Under the pieces are notes generated by a model. That model made no database searches. It was not told the origin of the DNA and was given only the letters and a program-made list of their open reading frames with translations. A stretch of DNA of 37,033 nt from a virus. The translations under genes and the position numbers were made by a program. The stretch is from positions 1-37,033 of the IMG/VR virus record IMGVR_UViG_3300017786_000046. One strand, 5' to 3'. Shown here one piece after another: positions 14,139-26,700 of the stretch (the first letter of the stretch is position 1; each line of letters starts with the position of its first letter).

Positions 14139-17100
14139 ATGTCTGCAACTGATAGGCAGTCAAGGCTACTAGTAGCTGAAGACTGGAAAAGAATTTATCA
14201 ATCATACCGTAACGCTGATTTCCAAAGCTATGACTTTGATAATCTTCGTCGCACAATGATTAATTACCTGCGCCAAAATTATCCAGAAGATTTTAACGAC
14301 TATATCGAGTCAAGTGAATACCTTGCACTGATTGATATGATTGCTTTCCTTGGGCAAAACTTATCATTCCGCATTGATTTAAATGCTCGTGAAAACTTCC
14401 TTGAAACAGCAGAACGTAGAGAAAGTATACTACGTCTTGCACGTATGCTTTCATATAATCCAAAACGTAATCAAGCAGCAAGCGGATTATTAAAAATTAA
14501 CACAATTAAAACCACAGAAAATGTACTAGATAGTAATAGATTAAATCTAGCAGGTATTACTGTTAAGTGGAATGATCAAACTAACTCAAATTACTTTGAG
14601 CAATTTTTAAAAATCTTAAATTCTGCATTACCATTACAAAATGCAATTGGAAATCCACTAAAAACTGAAACTATTGCTGGAGTAGTAACACAAAAATATA
14701 AATTTAACGGAACATCAACAGCATCTGCAATATACCCGTTTACCAAAAGAATTGAAGGGGTAAACACACGTTTTGAAGTTGTAAGTAGTGATATTGTAGG
14801 AGAAAATATTATTGAAGAAGCACCGCTTCCCGGCAATAGTCCGTCAATGTTATTTAGAGATGACGGCCAAGGCGCAGGCAGTGCTAATACAGGTTTCTTT
14901 ATGTCGTTTGTTCAAGGAAGATTAGACGCCGGAAAATTTAATGTTAGTAATCCAACACCTAATCAATCAATTGCTATTGATGCAGAAAATATTAATAATA
15001 GTGATGTTTGGTTATTTGGTTTAAATTCATCAGGATTTGAAAATCAAGCATGGACTAAAATAGACTCTGTTGAAGGCAATAATGTTGTATATAATAGTTT
15101 ATTCAATAAAACAAAAGATGTTTTTGCAGTAACTACTAGGATCGGCGACAGAATCAATTTAGTCTTTAGTGACGGTGTGTTTGGAAACTTACCATCAGGA
15201 GACTTTAAAGTTTATTATAGAACAAGCTCAGGACTAAGAGCTGTAATAACACCTGCAAGTCTTGGCACAATTCAAATAGAAATACCTTACCAAACTAAAA
15301 AAGGTACTAAAGAAACATTAACAATTGGTTTAAAACTAACATATACAGTTAGCAACGGTACTGCTACCGAATCGAACGAAGAAATTAAAGCAAATGCTCC
15401 TGCAACATATTATACACAGGATAGACTAATTACAGGCGAAGATTACAACATTGGTCCACTTGCAGTAAGTCAGGAAATTATTAAAACTAAAAGTACTAAC
15501 AGAATATCTAGTGGCATAAGTAGGTATTTTGACTTAAAAGATGCAAGTGGAAAATACTCAAATACTAGTTTATTTGTAGATGATGGTATTATTTACAAAG
15601 AAGAATATCAAGAAAAACAATCTTTTACCTTTGCAACCCAAACAGATATCGAAGGTGCAATTTATAATACTATTGAAGAGATAATAAAGTATTCAAATAG
15701 TAAAAACTTTTACTTGTCAAAGTATCCAAAAATTATTGTTAGTGACTTAAATGCTTCTTGGAATGCTAAAACTTCACAAACTAACAATTACACTGGTATT
15801 TTTCAAGACACAAGCTCAACGCCATATCCTGTAGGAGAATTTACTGCTAATAGTCTAAGATTAATAGAACCAGGAACAGTAATAAAATTTGTACCACCTT
15901 TAGGTAAACATTTTATGGCAGATGGTACATTAATGGACGATACCGGCGCTGATCATTTTGGAAAAACTATGTACAAGTGGGTTAAGGTGTTATCAGTAGA
16001 CGGTGACGGAACATCGTTGTCAATAGATGCAGACTCAAATGATTATAGCAGAGCAAGTATTGCGCTAAATGACTTTATTCCAACAGGTGCATTAATTGAA
16101 CAAATTATACCAAAATATTCTCAAGCATTAATTAACGATATTAAGACACAACTTATTGATCAAGCATTTGAATTTAGAAACTTTGCTTTACGATATGATA
16201 ATTATGATCGCCAATGGAAAATTGTATTAGCAGAAGATGTTAACACAATTAATGATTTTGCAATAGGTAAAGCCGGCGACACTTCTGGCGAAAATCTTGA
16301 TGCTAGTTGGATGATGTATTTTAAAACAGACGGACAAAAATATACTATTACTTATAGACAAATGCGTTATGTAATGGAAAGCGAAAATGAAATACGTTTC
16401 TTTTTTGATGGAGCAGATAAAATTTATGATCCTGCTATAGGAGAAGTTATTCGTGATAAAATTGATATTTTAAATATTAACCGTAAGCCCGGAGAATTAA
16501 CTCCGTTTACAAGAGATTTTTCTTGGACAATTACAGATCAGTATAAAGATGCTGAGGGTTATTTAGATAGTCGTAAAATACAAATACAATTTATTGATCT
16601 AGATGACGACGGAGTATTTGATGATCCAGATATATTTGAACAAATAGTCGGAGAATCTGATACGTCAGTCCCGATCACTGAAAAGGTTGTATTTCAAAAA
16701 ATATATACTACGTCGGATGGTGTACAAGATTTTAAATTTTTTAATAATTTAAATAATGAAATAATCATTGTCCAGAACGAGTCAGCAATAGCTCCGTATA
16801 GCGCCCGACTAGAGGGACAAATATTCTATTTACAAGATGAGCAAATATTTAGAAAATTAAATAAAACTTTAAATAATACTGAAATTAATACCGATTACAA
16901 AGCATTCTTTGGCCGTTCAAATTTAAAATTTCATTATATACATGTTGCAGATAGTAATTACAGAATTGATCCAAGTTCGAGTAATATTATTGACACTTAT
17001 CTATTAACTAAAACATATGATAGAGAACTAAAACAATATATTGCAGGACAATTACTAGTTGAACCTAGACCGCCGAGCAATGACCAATTACTTAGGAATT

Positions 17101-17726
17101 ACGGCGGCGAAATTGCTAAAGTTAAAAGTATAAGTGATGATATCATTTATCATCCTGTACGTTATAAAATATTGTTTGGGCCAAAGGCTCCAGCAGATTT
17201 ACAAGTTAAATTTAAAATAGTTAGAAATAAAAACTTAGTTATTAATGACAACGAACTAAAAGCAGATATTATTGACGAAATAAACAAATTTTTTGATATT
17301 GAAAATTGGGACTTTGGAGAAACATTTTATTTCCAAGAACTTAGTGCATATATTATGAACAAACTATCTCCAAGATTAGTTAGTTTTTTAATAGTTCCTC
17401 GACAAACTACGCAAACATTTGGTAGTCTTTTTGAAATAAAAAGTGAAGCAGACGAAATATTTACAAGTGCAGCAACAGTAAGTGATATTGAAACCATAGA
17501 TGAAATTACAGCAACACAAATACAAGCATCAGGAAATGTAATTAGTTCTGTTCCAAACCCAGTAACAACAGGAATTGTATCAAGCAATTCAATTAGCAAT
17601 AACAGTAGCTCAAGTAGTAGCTCAAGTAGTAGCTCAAGTAGTAGCTCAAGTAGTAGCTCAAGTAGTAGCTCAGGCAGCGGTAGCTCGAGCAGCGGTAGTA
17701 GTAGCGGCGGAGGATATAGTTACTAA
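14139..17726 (+). CDS. 6: gp6-like baseplate wedge subunit, enlarged, with poly-Ser tail
   Basis: 1195 residues (T4 gp6 is 660). The N-terminal block has the gp6 signature: YDFDNLRRTMINYLRQNYPE, SSEYLALIDMIAFLGQNLSF, then RENFLETAERRESILRLARM and LSYNPKR (about 27-110). gp6 forms the dimer ring that holds the six baseplate wedges around the hub and rearranges when the tail contracts. The middle is longer than in T4, with several extra beta-rich segments (e.g. GDRINLVFSDGVFGNLPSGD near 334-353). The C-terminal core ends near 1115 (FQELSAYIMNKLSPRLVSFL). The last 45 residues are almost pure Ser, then Gly/Ser, ending GGGYSY, encoded by a 12-bp tandem repeat (17604-17675). The stop overlaps the start of the giant gene (TAATG). 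Confidence 0.93.
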   Translation: MSATDRQSRLLVAEDWKRIYQSYRNADFQSYDFDNLRRTMINYLRQNYPEDFNDYIESSEYLALIDMIAFLGQNLSFRIDLNARENFLETAERRESILRLARMLSYNPKRNQAASGLLKINTIKTTENVLDSNRLNLAGITVKWNDQTNSNYFEQFLKILNSALPLQNAIGNPLKTETIAGVVTQKYKFNGTSTASAIYPFTKRIEGVNTRFEVVSSDIVGENIIEEAPLPGNSPSMLFRDDGQGAGSANTGFFMSFVQGRLDAGKFNVSNPTPNQSIAIDAENINNSDVWLFGLNSSGFENQAWTKIDSVEGNNVVYNSLFNKTKDVFAVTTRIGDRINLVFSDGVFGNLPSGDFKVYYRTSSGLRAVITPASLGTIQIEIPYQTKKGTKETLTIGLKLTYTVSNGTATESNEEIKANAPATYYTQDRLITGEDYNIGPLAVSQEIIKTKSTNRISSGISRYFDLKDASGKYSNTSLFVDDGIIYKEEYQEKQSFTFATQTDIEGAIYNTIEEIIKYSNSKNFYLSKYPKIIVSDLNASWNAKTSQTNNYTGIFQDTSSTPYPVGEFTANSLRLIEPGTVIKFVPPLGKHFMADGTLMDDTGADHFGKTMYKWVKVLSVDGDGTSLSIDADSNDYSRASIALNDFIPTGALIEQIIPKYSQALINDIKTQLIDQAFEFRNFALRYDNYDRQWKIVLAEDVNTINDFAIGKAGDTSGENLDASWMMYFKTDGQKYTITYRQMRYVMESENEIRFFFDGADKIYDPAIGEVIRDKIDILNINRKPGELTPFTRDFSWTITDQYKDAEGYLDSRKIQIQFIDLDDDGVFDDPDIFEQIVGESDTSVPITEKVVFQKIYTTSDGVQDFKFFNNLNNEIIIVQNESAIAPYSARLEGQIFYLQDEQIFRKLNKTLNNTEINTDYKAFFGRSNLKFHYIHVADSNYRIDPSSSNIIDTYLLTKTYDRELKQYIAGQLLVEPRPPSNDQLLRNYGGEIAKVKSISDDIIYHPVRYKILFGPKAPADLQVKFKIVRNKNLVINDNELKADIIDEINKFFDIENWDFGETFYFQELSAYIMNKLSPRLVSFLIVPRQTTQTFGSLFEIKSEADEIFTSAATVSDIETIDEITATQIQASGNVISSVPNPVTTGIVSSNSISNNSSSSSSSSSSSSSSSSSSSSSSSGSGSSSSGSSSGGGYSY
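17604..17675 (+). repeat. 12-bp tandem repeat encoding poly-Ser at the gp6 C-terminus
   Basis: Five exact copies of AGTAGCTCAAGT (17604-17663) and a sixth diverged copy (AGTAGCTCAGGC, to 17675). The repeats are in frame, and each unit encodes four Ser using three different codons (AGT, AGC, TCA, AGT). A looser Ser/Gly stretch follows. The exact identity between units points to recent slippage or unequal recombination, so copy number probably varies between relatives. Because the unit is a multiple of three, copy changes keep gp6 in frame. Confidence 0.92.
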
Positions 17727-20700
17727 TGGCATACAATGATGATCAAAATGCGTCTCCACTTCCGGTGCCGGGACAAGATAAAAACATTACAGCAAGTGAT
17801 TTTTTACCTTCTTTCTTTAGAACAGCAGCTAACAAAAAGTTCTTACAGGCAACACTAGATCAGTTAATACAACCGGGTGTTGCAGAAAAAATAAATGGCT
17901 ATTTTGGTAGAACAACTGCTAAAGCATTTAAGCCTACTGACAATTATATGGACGATGTTAGTAGCGAAAGGAAAAATTATCAATTAGAACCAGCAGCTGT
18001 TATTAAAGATAATTACGACAATGTAGAATTTTATAAAGATTATAATGATTATATTGGCCAACTTGGTGTCTTTGGCGGCAACACACAAAACCATAGTCGT
18101 TTGAACACACAAGAAACATATGGATGGAACCCAAATATTGATTGGGATAAATTTGTAAATTTCCGTGAATATTATTGGATGCCAAATGGTCCTATTAGTA
18201 TTCCTGTAAGAGGACAAAGTAGAGAAGTTGTTAGTACATATACTGTTACAACCGAAGATCAAGGCGATAATGTCGCTTATGTATTTAATGACGGATTAAC
18301 AAGAAATCCAACACTTAAATTATATCGAGGACAAACATATCGTTTTGAAATTGATACTCCTGGACACCCTATTGCATTTTCGATCTCAAGAACATTTACT
18401 CCTGGTAGCTCAATATTAACAGCTGGTACAGAAGGTATTAGAAACGAAGGTTTATTTGATGCTGCATTATACGGTAATGAATACGACCAAGGTGATTTTT
18501 TAGTATTACCAAGCAGCGGATCTGTAACGTTTGAAGATGATGATAATGTTTCAACATTATACCCAGATGGGATTCGTAAGTTAGGCGAAGAAGGCGAAGA
18601 AGTAGCAGTTGCTTATATTGAAAAAGGAACTATAGAGTTTACTATTCCTGCAAATTCTCCTGAAAGATTATATTATATTAGTAAAAATGAAATCGATACT
18701 AGTGGATTAATTAAAATTTATGATATCGAAGAAAATAGCTTTTTAAATGTTACTGATGAAATTCTCGGTAAAAAATACTATAAAAGTGCTAACGGTGTTG
18801 AGTTATCAAATGGAATGCAAATTAGATTTCAAGGTGACACTGATAATAGTGTATACAAAGAAAATAATTGGTATGTAGAAGGTGTTGGCGACAAAATTAA
18901 ATTAGTTAAAGATCAAGACTTAATTATTCCGGCTGTTTATAGTGAAAACAAAGTTGTTCCTTTTGACTCTGAAAAATTTGATAGTTTACCTTTTTCAAAT
19001 GCAGGCAATTATGCTTCACAAAAAGATTATATTGTCATTAATAGAGCTAGTCCAGATAGAAATGCATGGAGCAGATATAATTGTTGGCATCATAGAGATG
19101 TAATTTTAAAAAGTTTTAGTTTTAACAAGTTAGCAGAAAATTTAGATGAATCTAAAAGAGCCTCTCGTCCTATTATTGAATTTGAAGCCGGACTAAAATT
19201 AAACAATTTTGGTGCATATGCTAAACAAGATGTAGATTTAATTGATACGTATACTACAGATGCATTTAGTATGATAGAAGGTCAACTTGGATACAATATA
19301 GACGGCGTTGATTTAGCTGACGGAATGAGAATTTTATTTACTGCTGATACAGATGTGCTTGTTAATGGAAAAATATTTCAAGTAAAATTTGTTAGAATTG
19401 GAAACGATAGACAGATTTCGTTAATTGAAACAGCAGATACTACACCGTTAGATCTTGAAACTATTTTAATTACACAAGGTCAAGTAAATGCAGGTAAAAG
19501 CTATCACTATCACAATAATACATGGGTAAAGGCACAAGGAAAAACAAAAACAAACCAGCAGCCACTTTTTGAAGTATGCGATGCTAATGGTAATAGTTTT
19601 TCGTCTACAACATATTATCCGCAAACAAATTTTCAAGGAACTAAACTATTTTCATACTTAGAAGGTGAAGGAACATCTGATACTGAATTAGGATTTCCAT
19701 TATCTTATAGAAATATTGACAATTCCGGCGATATATTGTTTAGTTTTAATTTATTAAGTGATACATTCGAATACGAAGTAGAAAACACAGTGCAAACTAG
19801 TGCAATCAGCTCTGGGTATTTAAAGAAGTATAAAAATTTAACAACTTTTAGTTATGCTAACGGTTTTAGTAATACTCCGCAAAAATCAAAACAATTTGTT
19901 GTTAGAGAATATGCAGCAACTGATACACAAAAAAATAATTTTAATATTGATGTATATGACAATCCATTTAAAATTACTGATTTAAAAGTAGTAGTATTTG
20001 TAAACAATAAAATACAATTATTAACTACAGATTATAATATCAATAAAACAGATCCTGTTGTACAAATACAATTCGTTAACGATTTAAATGTAGGCGATGT
20101 TATTAAGGTAAAAACTGATACTAAAACAATAAAAAATCAAAACGGATATTATGAATTTCCCTACAACTTGGAACGCAATCCATTAAATGATGACATTGTG
20201 CAATTTACTTTAGGCGAAGTAATTGATCATGTAGATAGTATGTTAGAAGATTTACCAAACTTTACTGGTAAGTTCTTAGGTGCAAATAATCTACGTGACC
20301 TTGGAGATTTGGATCAATTCGGCAAACGCTTTGTGAAGCATAGTGGCCCAATTAATCTTCCTTTATATCATATAACAAACAAAGAATATAATATTATCAA
20401 AGCATTGAAATATGCTAAAAATGAATATGCACGTTTTAAAAGAACCTTTATCGATACTGCTACAAATTTAGGCTATGACGGAGCAACAAAAACTCATGTA
20501 GATTTAATATTAGCTGAATTAAACAAAGATAAAATAAAATCACAACCGTTTTATTTCTCTGATATGATACCTTATGGTTCTTTTAACAGGATTGAATATG
20601 CGGTATTAGATCGTAGAACACTAGACTACCCGTTAACTGAAACTTTTACACTAAAAGATTTAACCCCAAAAGGTTTATTAGTTTATCTTAATGGTACTCA

Positions 20701-23700
20701 AATAACATATAACAAAGATTATAACTTTGATAATGCTGGCTACATAACTATTGATGCAGGACAGTTAGAAAATGATATTATTGAAATTTATGAATATGAG
20801 TCATCTGATGGGTCATTTATTTCACCAACACCTACTAAGTTAGGTTTATATCCTAAGTATAATCCAATGTTAACAATTGATGATACTGTACAGCCCACAG
20901 TACCTGTTGATGATTCTACCGGACCATTTAAAGTTTATGGACAAATTGAAACTAGTACTAAGTCTATTTTAGGCATTGATCAAGGACTTGTAGGTTGGAC
21001 ATATCCGTTATATACGTCTAGGGCGGCTGCAAAAGAAGCATCTACAGATTCTACTGCTAAGACTATAACATTTGAAGGATTGAATAAATTATTTTATATT
21101 CCTAATACAAATGATACAGCAGTAATAGCTGGCAATGACGATGTTGAAGTAACTGAATACTATTACGGAGTTGCATTTATTATAGGGCACGATGGTAGTC
21201 GTATAAAGGCATATAAAGATTTTAGAGATAATTTATTAATCGAATTAGAAAAACGCATTTTCAACAATATTAAAGTTGACTATTCTAATTCAAGACTAGA
21301 TATAGATCAGTTTATTGGCGGCGAATTCAAAACGACTGATTTTACAAAACAAGAAATAGATAAAACATTACTACCAGATTTTCAACAATGGATACAATCA
21401 AATCTAAATAATCAAAATTATACTAATAACACGTTTTATAATAGGAATAACGATTGGACTTTTAATTATGCAGATACACTATCTCCAAACGGAAATATAA
21501 ATCCCGGATTTTGGAGAGGGGTTTATCAACATGCATATGATACAGATCGTCCGCATAGTCATCCTTGGGAAATACAGGGATTTAGATTAAAGCCAACTTG
21601 GTGGAACACAGTGTATGGACCTTCTCCGTATACTAGTGATAATTTAGTACTTTGGAAAAATATTGAAGAAGGAAAAATTGCAGATCCTTCTAATGTTACA
21701 TTTGATCTAAATTATGCTAGGCCAGGCATAACTACACATTTGCCAGTTGATTCACAAGGAAAATTAGTATCTCCATTAGCATCAGGATACGCAAATGATT
21801 TTATATTAAATCGTGCAACAAGAAATTTTAAATTTGGTGATTTTGCACCTATCGAAAATGCATGGCGCAATAGTTCAGAATATCCCTTTGCTGTTATGAT
21901 AGCAATGTTAGTAAACCAGCCAGCCAAAACCATGGGTCTTGGGTTTGATGTATCGAGAATAAAAACAAATTTAAGCGGGCAATGGACATATACAGAAACT
22001 AACAAACAGATAGTTTTAAAAGATCTTGTATTACCTAATACTACTAGTTCCACTACACGAGTTATGACATCTGGATTTGTAAACTACATTTACAATTTAG
22101 TTGCTAGTGATGTGTTAACAGTTTACAATGACTATAAAACTAATTTGAAAAATTTAACAAATCAAATTGGTATCAAAATTTCAGGATTTACGAGCAAAGA
22201 AAACTTTAATTTAATTTTAGACAGCAGATCTCCAACACAATCTCTTTCCCGTGACGGCATATTTGTGCCACAGGAAAATTACAAAGTATTTTTGAATACT
22301 AGTAGTCCAAAGACATTGTTAACATACAGTGGTATATTAGTAGAAAAAGTTACAAACGGGTATGTACTCAGTGGATATAGTTTGCAACAACCTTATTTTG
22401 AATATTACAAAACAATTAATGGCGCTGCCTTTATAGAAGTTACTGTAGGCGGAAAAAGCGAAAAGGCTTCGTTGTATGCTAACAACACCCAATATTACAC
22501 TGGCGAGATAATATCTGCTACTAATAGTTTCTTTAAGGTTACAAATGATTTTAAGTCTACTGCCGGTGAAGAAGGCCAAAAACTATTTGATAATAACACA
22601 GTAAAACTTCCAAAATTACCAACTACCGGCGGCAGAACAGCAAAATTTAAAAAGAATTTTGCAACAGAAGTTTCAATATTACAATACGGAGCAAGATTTA
22701 ATACAGTACAAGAAACTGTTGACTTTATATTAGGATACGCACAAAGACAAACAGATTTAGGATTTGAATTTAATAAATTTGACAAAGAAGCTAATGTTGT
22801 TGAAGATTGGAGGCAGTCAGCTAAAGAGTTTATGTATTGGACTACACAGGGTTGGGCTCCTGGCGCATTACTAGCAATAAGTCCATCAGCTAATCAGTTG
22901 CGAGCTAAACTAGATTATGGCATAATTGATAGTCTAACAGATGAGTTTTATGGGTATAGTTTACTCAAAGCATCTGGAGACTTTTTGGACTCGTCCTTTA
23001 GTAGTTTAATAAGAGACAAAAACTCATTTGGTATTTCAATACAAGGTACTGATGACGGGTTATATCATGCGTCATTGCCAGTAATACAAAAAGAACATGT
23101 TGTATTACTTGATAATAAAACAATATTCAACGATTTAATATATAATCCAAGTACTGGTTATAGACAAGAAAGAATCCGTGTTAACGGATATAGATCAGAT
23201 AACTGGAACGGCGGATTAAACATTCCTGGATTTGTTTATGATGATGCAACTTATGGCGACTGGGTACAATGGAAAGATTATAGAATTGGAGATCTTGTAA
23301 AATATAAACAGTACTACTACGTAGCACTACGAAATGTTATTGGTACTGAAACATTTAATTCTAACTTTTGGTATAAATTAAATGAAAAACCAGAGTCAGA
23401 ATTAGTACCAAACTTTGATTATAAAATCAACCAATTTGCAGATTTTTATGATTTAGATACTGATAATTTTGATAGCGAACAACAACGAATGGCTCAGCAT
23501 TTAATTGGTTTTCAAAAACGACAATATCTTGCTAATATTATTAATGACGATGTAAGTCAGTATAAATTTTATAGAGGTGCAATAGCAGACAAAGGCACAA
23601 TGAACGTGTTTACTAAACTGTTTAGTGCATTGGGTAATACAACAGATACATTAGAATTGTACGAAGAATGGGCAATACAGTCTGGTAGATTTGGCGCTAT

Positions 23701-26700
23701 TGAAGATATTCAACAAATTGAATTCCAACTTGATGATAAAAAAATGCAAGAATCTCCACAGGCATTTGAGCTTGTTAACACATTGCCTAGCAGTAACCTA
23801 AACAATATATATAGGATATTGCCAAACGAAGTGTATAGTAAACCTGTAGATTATGCAAGCGAACCATTTCCAATTAAAGTATTAAGTGAAGAATTTGTTA
23901 AAACAGCTGGTTATGTAAGCGAAGAAGATGTTGATTTTGTTGCAGGAGATGTTACTACACTATACAATGTAAATATAAATCAAATTGGATTAGGTCAAAC
24001 AATATGGGTTACAAACACAGTTAATAACTCCTGGGGAGTTGCACAACTAAGATCAAAGAACGTACATATAACAGAGTTAAGTAAAGTAATTACGATTACT
24101 AATAAGACACCAGCAGCTAATTTTACATTTTTAGAAGTTACTACTGATAAATGGATAGACGATATTTACGAGGTAGATAATTATATTGGATTTAAGGCTG
24201 CCGGTGAGCATGGGTTACTGGGATTATACAGAATTAGAGAAAGAAGCTTTAACAAAATTGTAGTCGAAACCCCACTTAACAACGATATTACAGCATTTTC
24301 TGGAGAAGGCCCTTATCTTATAGTTAATCTTAGTAACAGCAGGGTTGCTTCAGTTCCAGAGATTAGCGAAAAAATTGGACAAGATATAGTTAAAAATCAA
24401 AAAGTGTGGGTTGACAAGTACCAAGATGATTGGGCAGTACTACAAAATAATCCAGTTTATAGTATGCAAGAAACTTTAGAAAATCCTGCAGACTATGATA
24501 GTACTGATCAAGGATTTACTGATAGTATTGCTGTAACTAAAAATAATAATAATTTGTTTATCTCAGCACCAGGTGCCGGCAACGGAGAAATATCTGTTTA
24601 TAAAAGATCAAGAGATGTAGCAAATTTAAATTTTGCACAAAAAATAACTATTGACGAAACGCAAATGTTCACACCAACTAATAGCGACTTTGGTAAAAGT
24701 ATTGATGTTTCACCAGACGGAGAATACTTGGCAGTTGGTATTCCAAAAGCCAGTAATGTTAAAACTAAGTTAGCATATAAAACTAATGGAGATGGAGAAT
24801 TAACATTTGATTATCAAACAGATGCTACATACGTTAAAGGAGATATAGTACGTTACCGAGAAAGTTTATGGAAAGCTAATAGAGAAATTTTACCACAAAT
24901 TGGCGCCCAACCGTTTTCAACATTTGATTCTTACACTAATTTAGCAAATGCTGCTGATGCTGACAGTACTACACTAAATTTACTAGTTGCAGGTAATCCC
25001 GGATTACCAAATTATCCTAATACAGATCATATGTTAATACGTGCTCCAAAAGACATGTACTTAGGTACTGCAATTGGTGATAATATTAATCTATTTTGGA
25101 ATCAACGTAGCTTCACATACCCTACAACAGATAATTATATCCCGTTTGACGGAGAAATACCAGAACTTAGTATAGGATTTATTACAGCAGAACATGCTAT
25201 TTTAGAAAAAATTGATCATATTATGTATGTTGATACATTTGTGACATTGCCCGCAGTTGGACAAAGAATAACTACAGATACAGGTAGTGCTGAAGTAGAT
25301 TACGTTGCATTTAAATCCGACAGTGCAGTAATATACCTTAAAAATTCAAATGGTATTTTTGATATTGGTGGCGAATTATACATTAATGATACAGACTTTG
25401 TAGGATTTTATACTGAAGAAGATACATATTCTATATCATCATCAGTTGCAGGCTATTGGAAAATTGCAACTCCGCCATATAACAATAATTCTCGGTATTA
25501 CGATGTAGGTAGAGGATTAGTGTATGCTGATATTAAGAAACAAAATTCTGTACGTGACACTAATTTATATTATAATGTACAAGCTACAGTGGGCGATATT
25601 GGTGTATATGTAACAAATAAAAATAGAGTAAGTTTTCTAAGTCACTTATCATATAGAGGAGATCCGTCACCGGCAGATGCACAAGACGGTGTTGAAGCAG
25701 ATCAGCCTAGTAACAAATGGGTAGTAAGAGTTGGTAAACAATATTCCGATAGTCTTAGTATTGGAGCAACACCTAATTTTGATCTATATCAACTTGACAA
25801 TAGGGTAATTGACGTTGAAGGCGCAGGACTATCTTACGATATTTTAAATAAACAGCATACTATTATTGATATATGGGACGGTTATATTGACATGGCCCTT
25901 AGTGAATTTGATTTTAATGGGTTTGCCTTCCAACCGCAAGTTGGTGATGTAATTGAAGATGTACAAGTGCCTGCAGACGGCCAAGGCGGATTGGCTTTAA
26001 CAACTATTAGTACAAGTACTGCACAAGTTGTTTTTGTACAACGTAACTTTAACAACGTCCGAGTATATGTAAAAGTGTTAACTGGAGATTTTGTTGAACA
26101 GTCTAACATTGGCAAATATGATATTAGAAGAAAAGCAAATACACTTCTTCGAGGACAAACAGATTCAGATCGCGTTATTGCTACAATAGATGATACAAAC
26201 AATAATATTGTATTACAAACTAGTTTAGTTGGAAAATTACTAGTATTTGAACATACTAGTAATTTTGATATAGTTGAAAATCCTGAAATTATTGATGAAG
26301 AATATGCATTTTTTACTGAAATATTTGAATCAGGAATTGAACGAGCAGCAAATTCTCCTTATAGCTTAAACAAGGATTATACACAAGTTTATAATATTCC
26401 TGCGCTGGATCAAGGAACTACTAACAGTTTAACAAACGAAGGCGCTGTTGCAATTTATAGAAGATTAAATAACGGAGGATATAGATTTCAAAATCTATTC
26501 GTATCTGAACATAGAAAAAACAATAAACAATTTGGTAACAAAGTCAGACTAGTCCAATCAGGCAATTATTATACGTTGTTAGTAGGCAGTAAAAGTCAAA
26601 GCGGCAATCCCGGGTCAATTGAAATATTTAGACACGGTGTGTCACCGCAAGAGTCATTTGCCGGAGTTTATAGAAGGCAAGTATATAGTAAAGGTGATAT

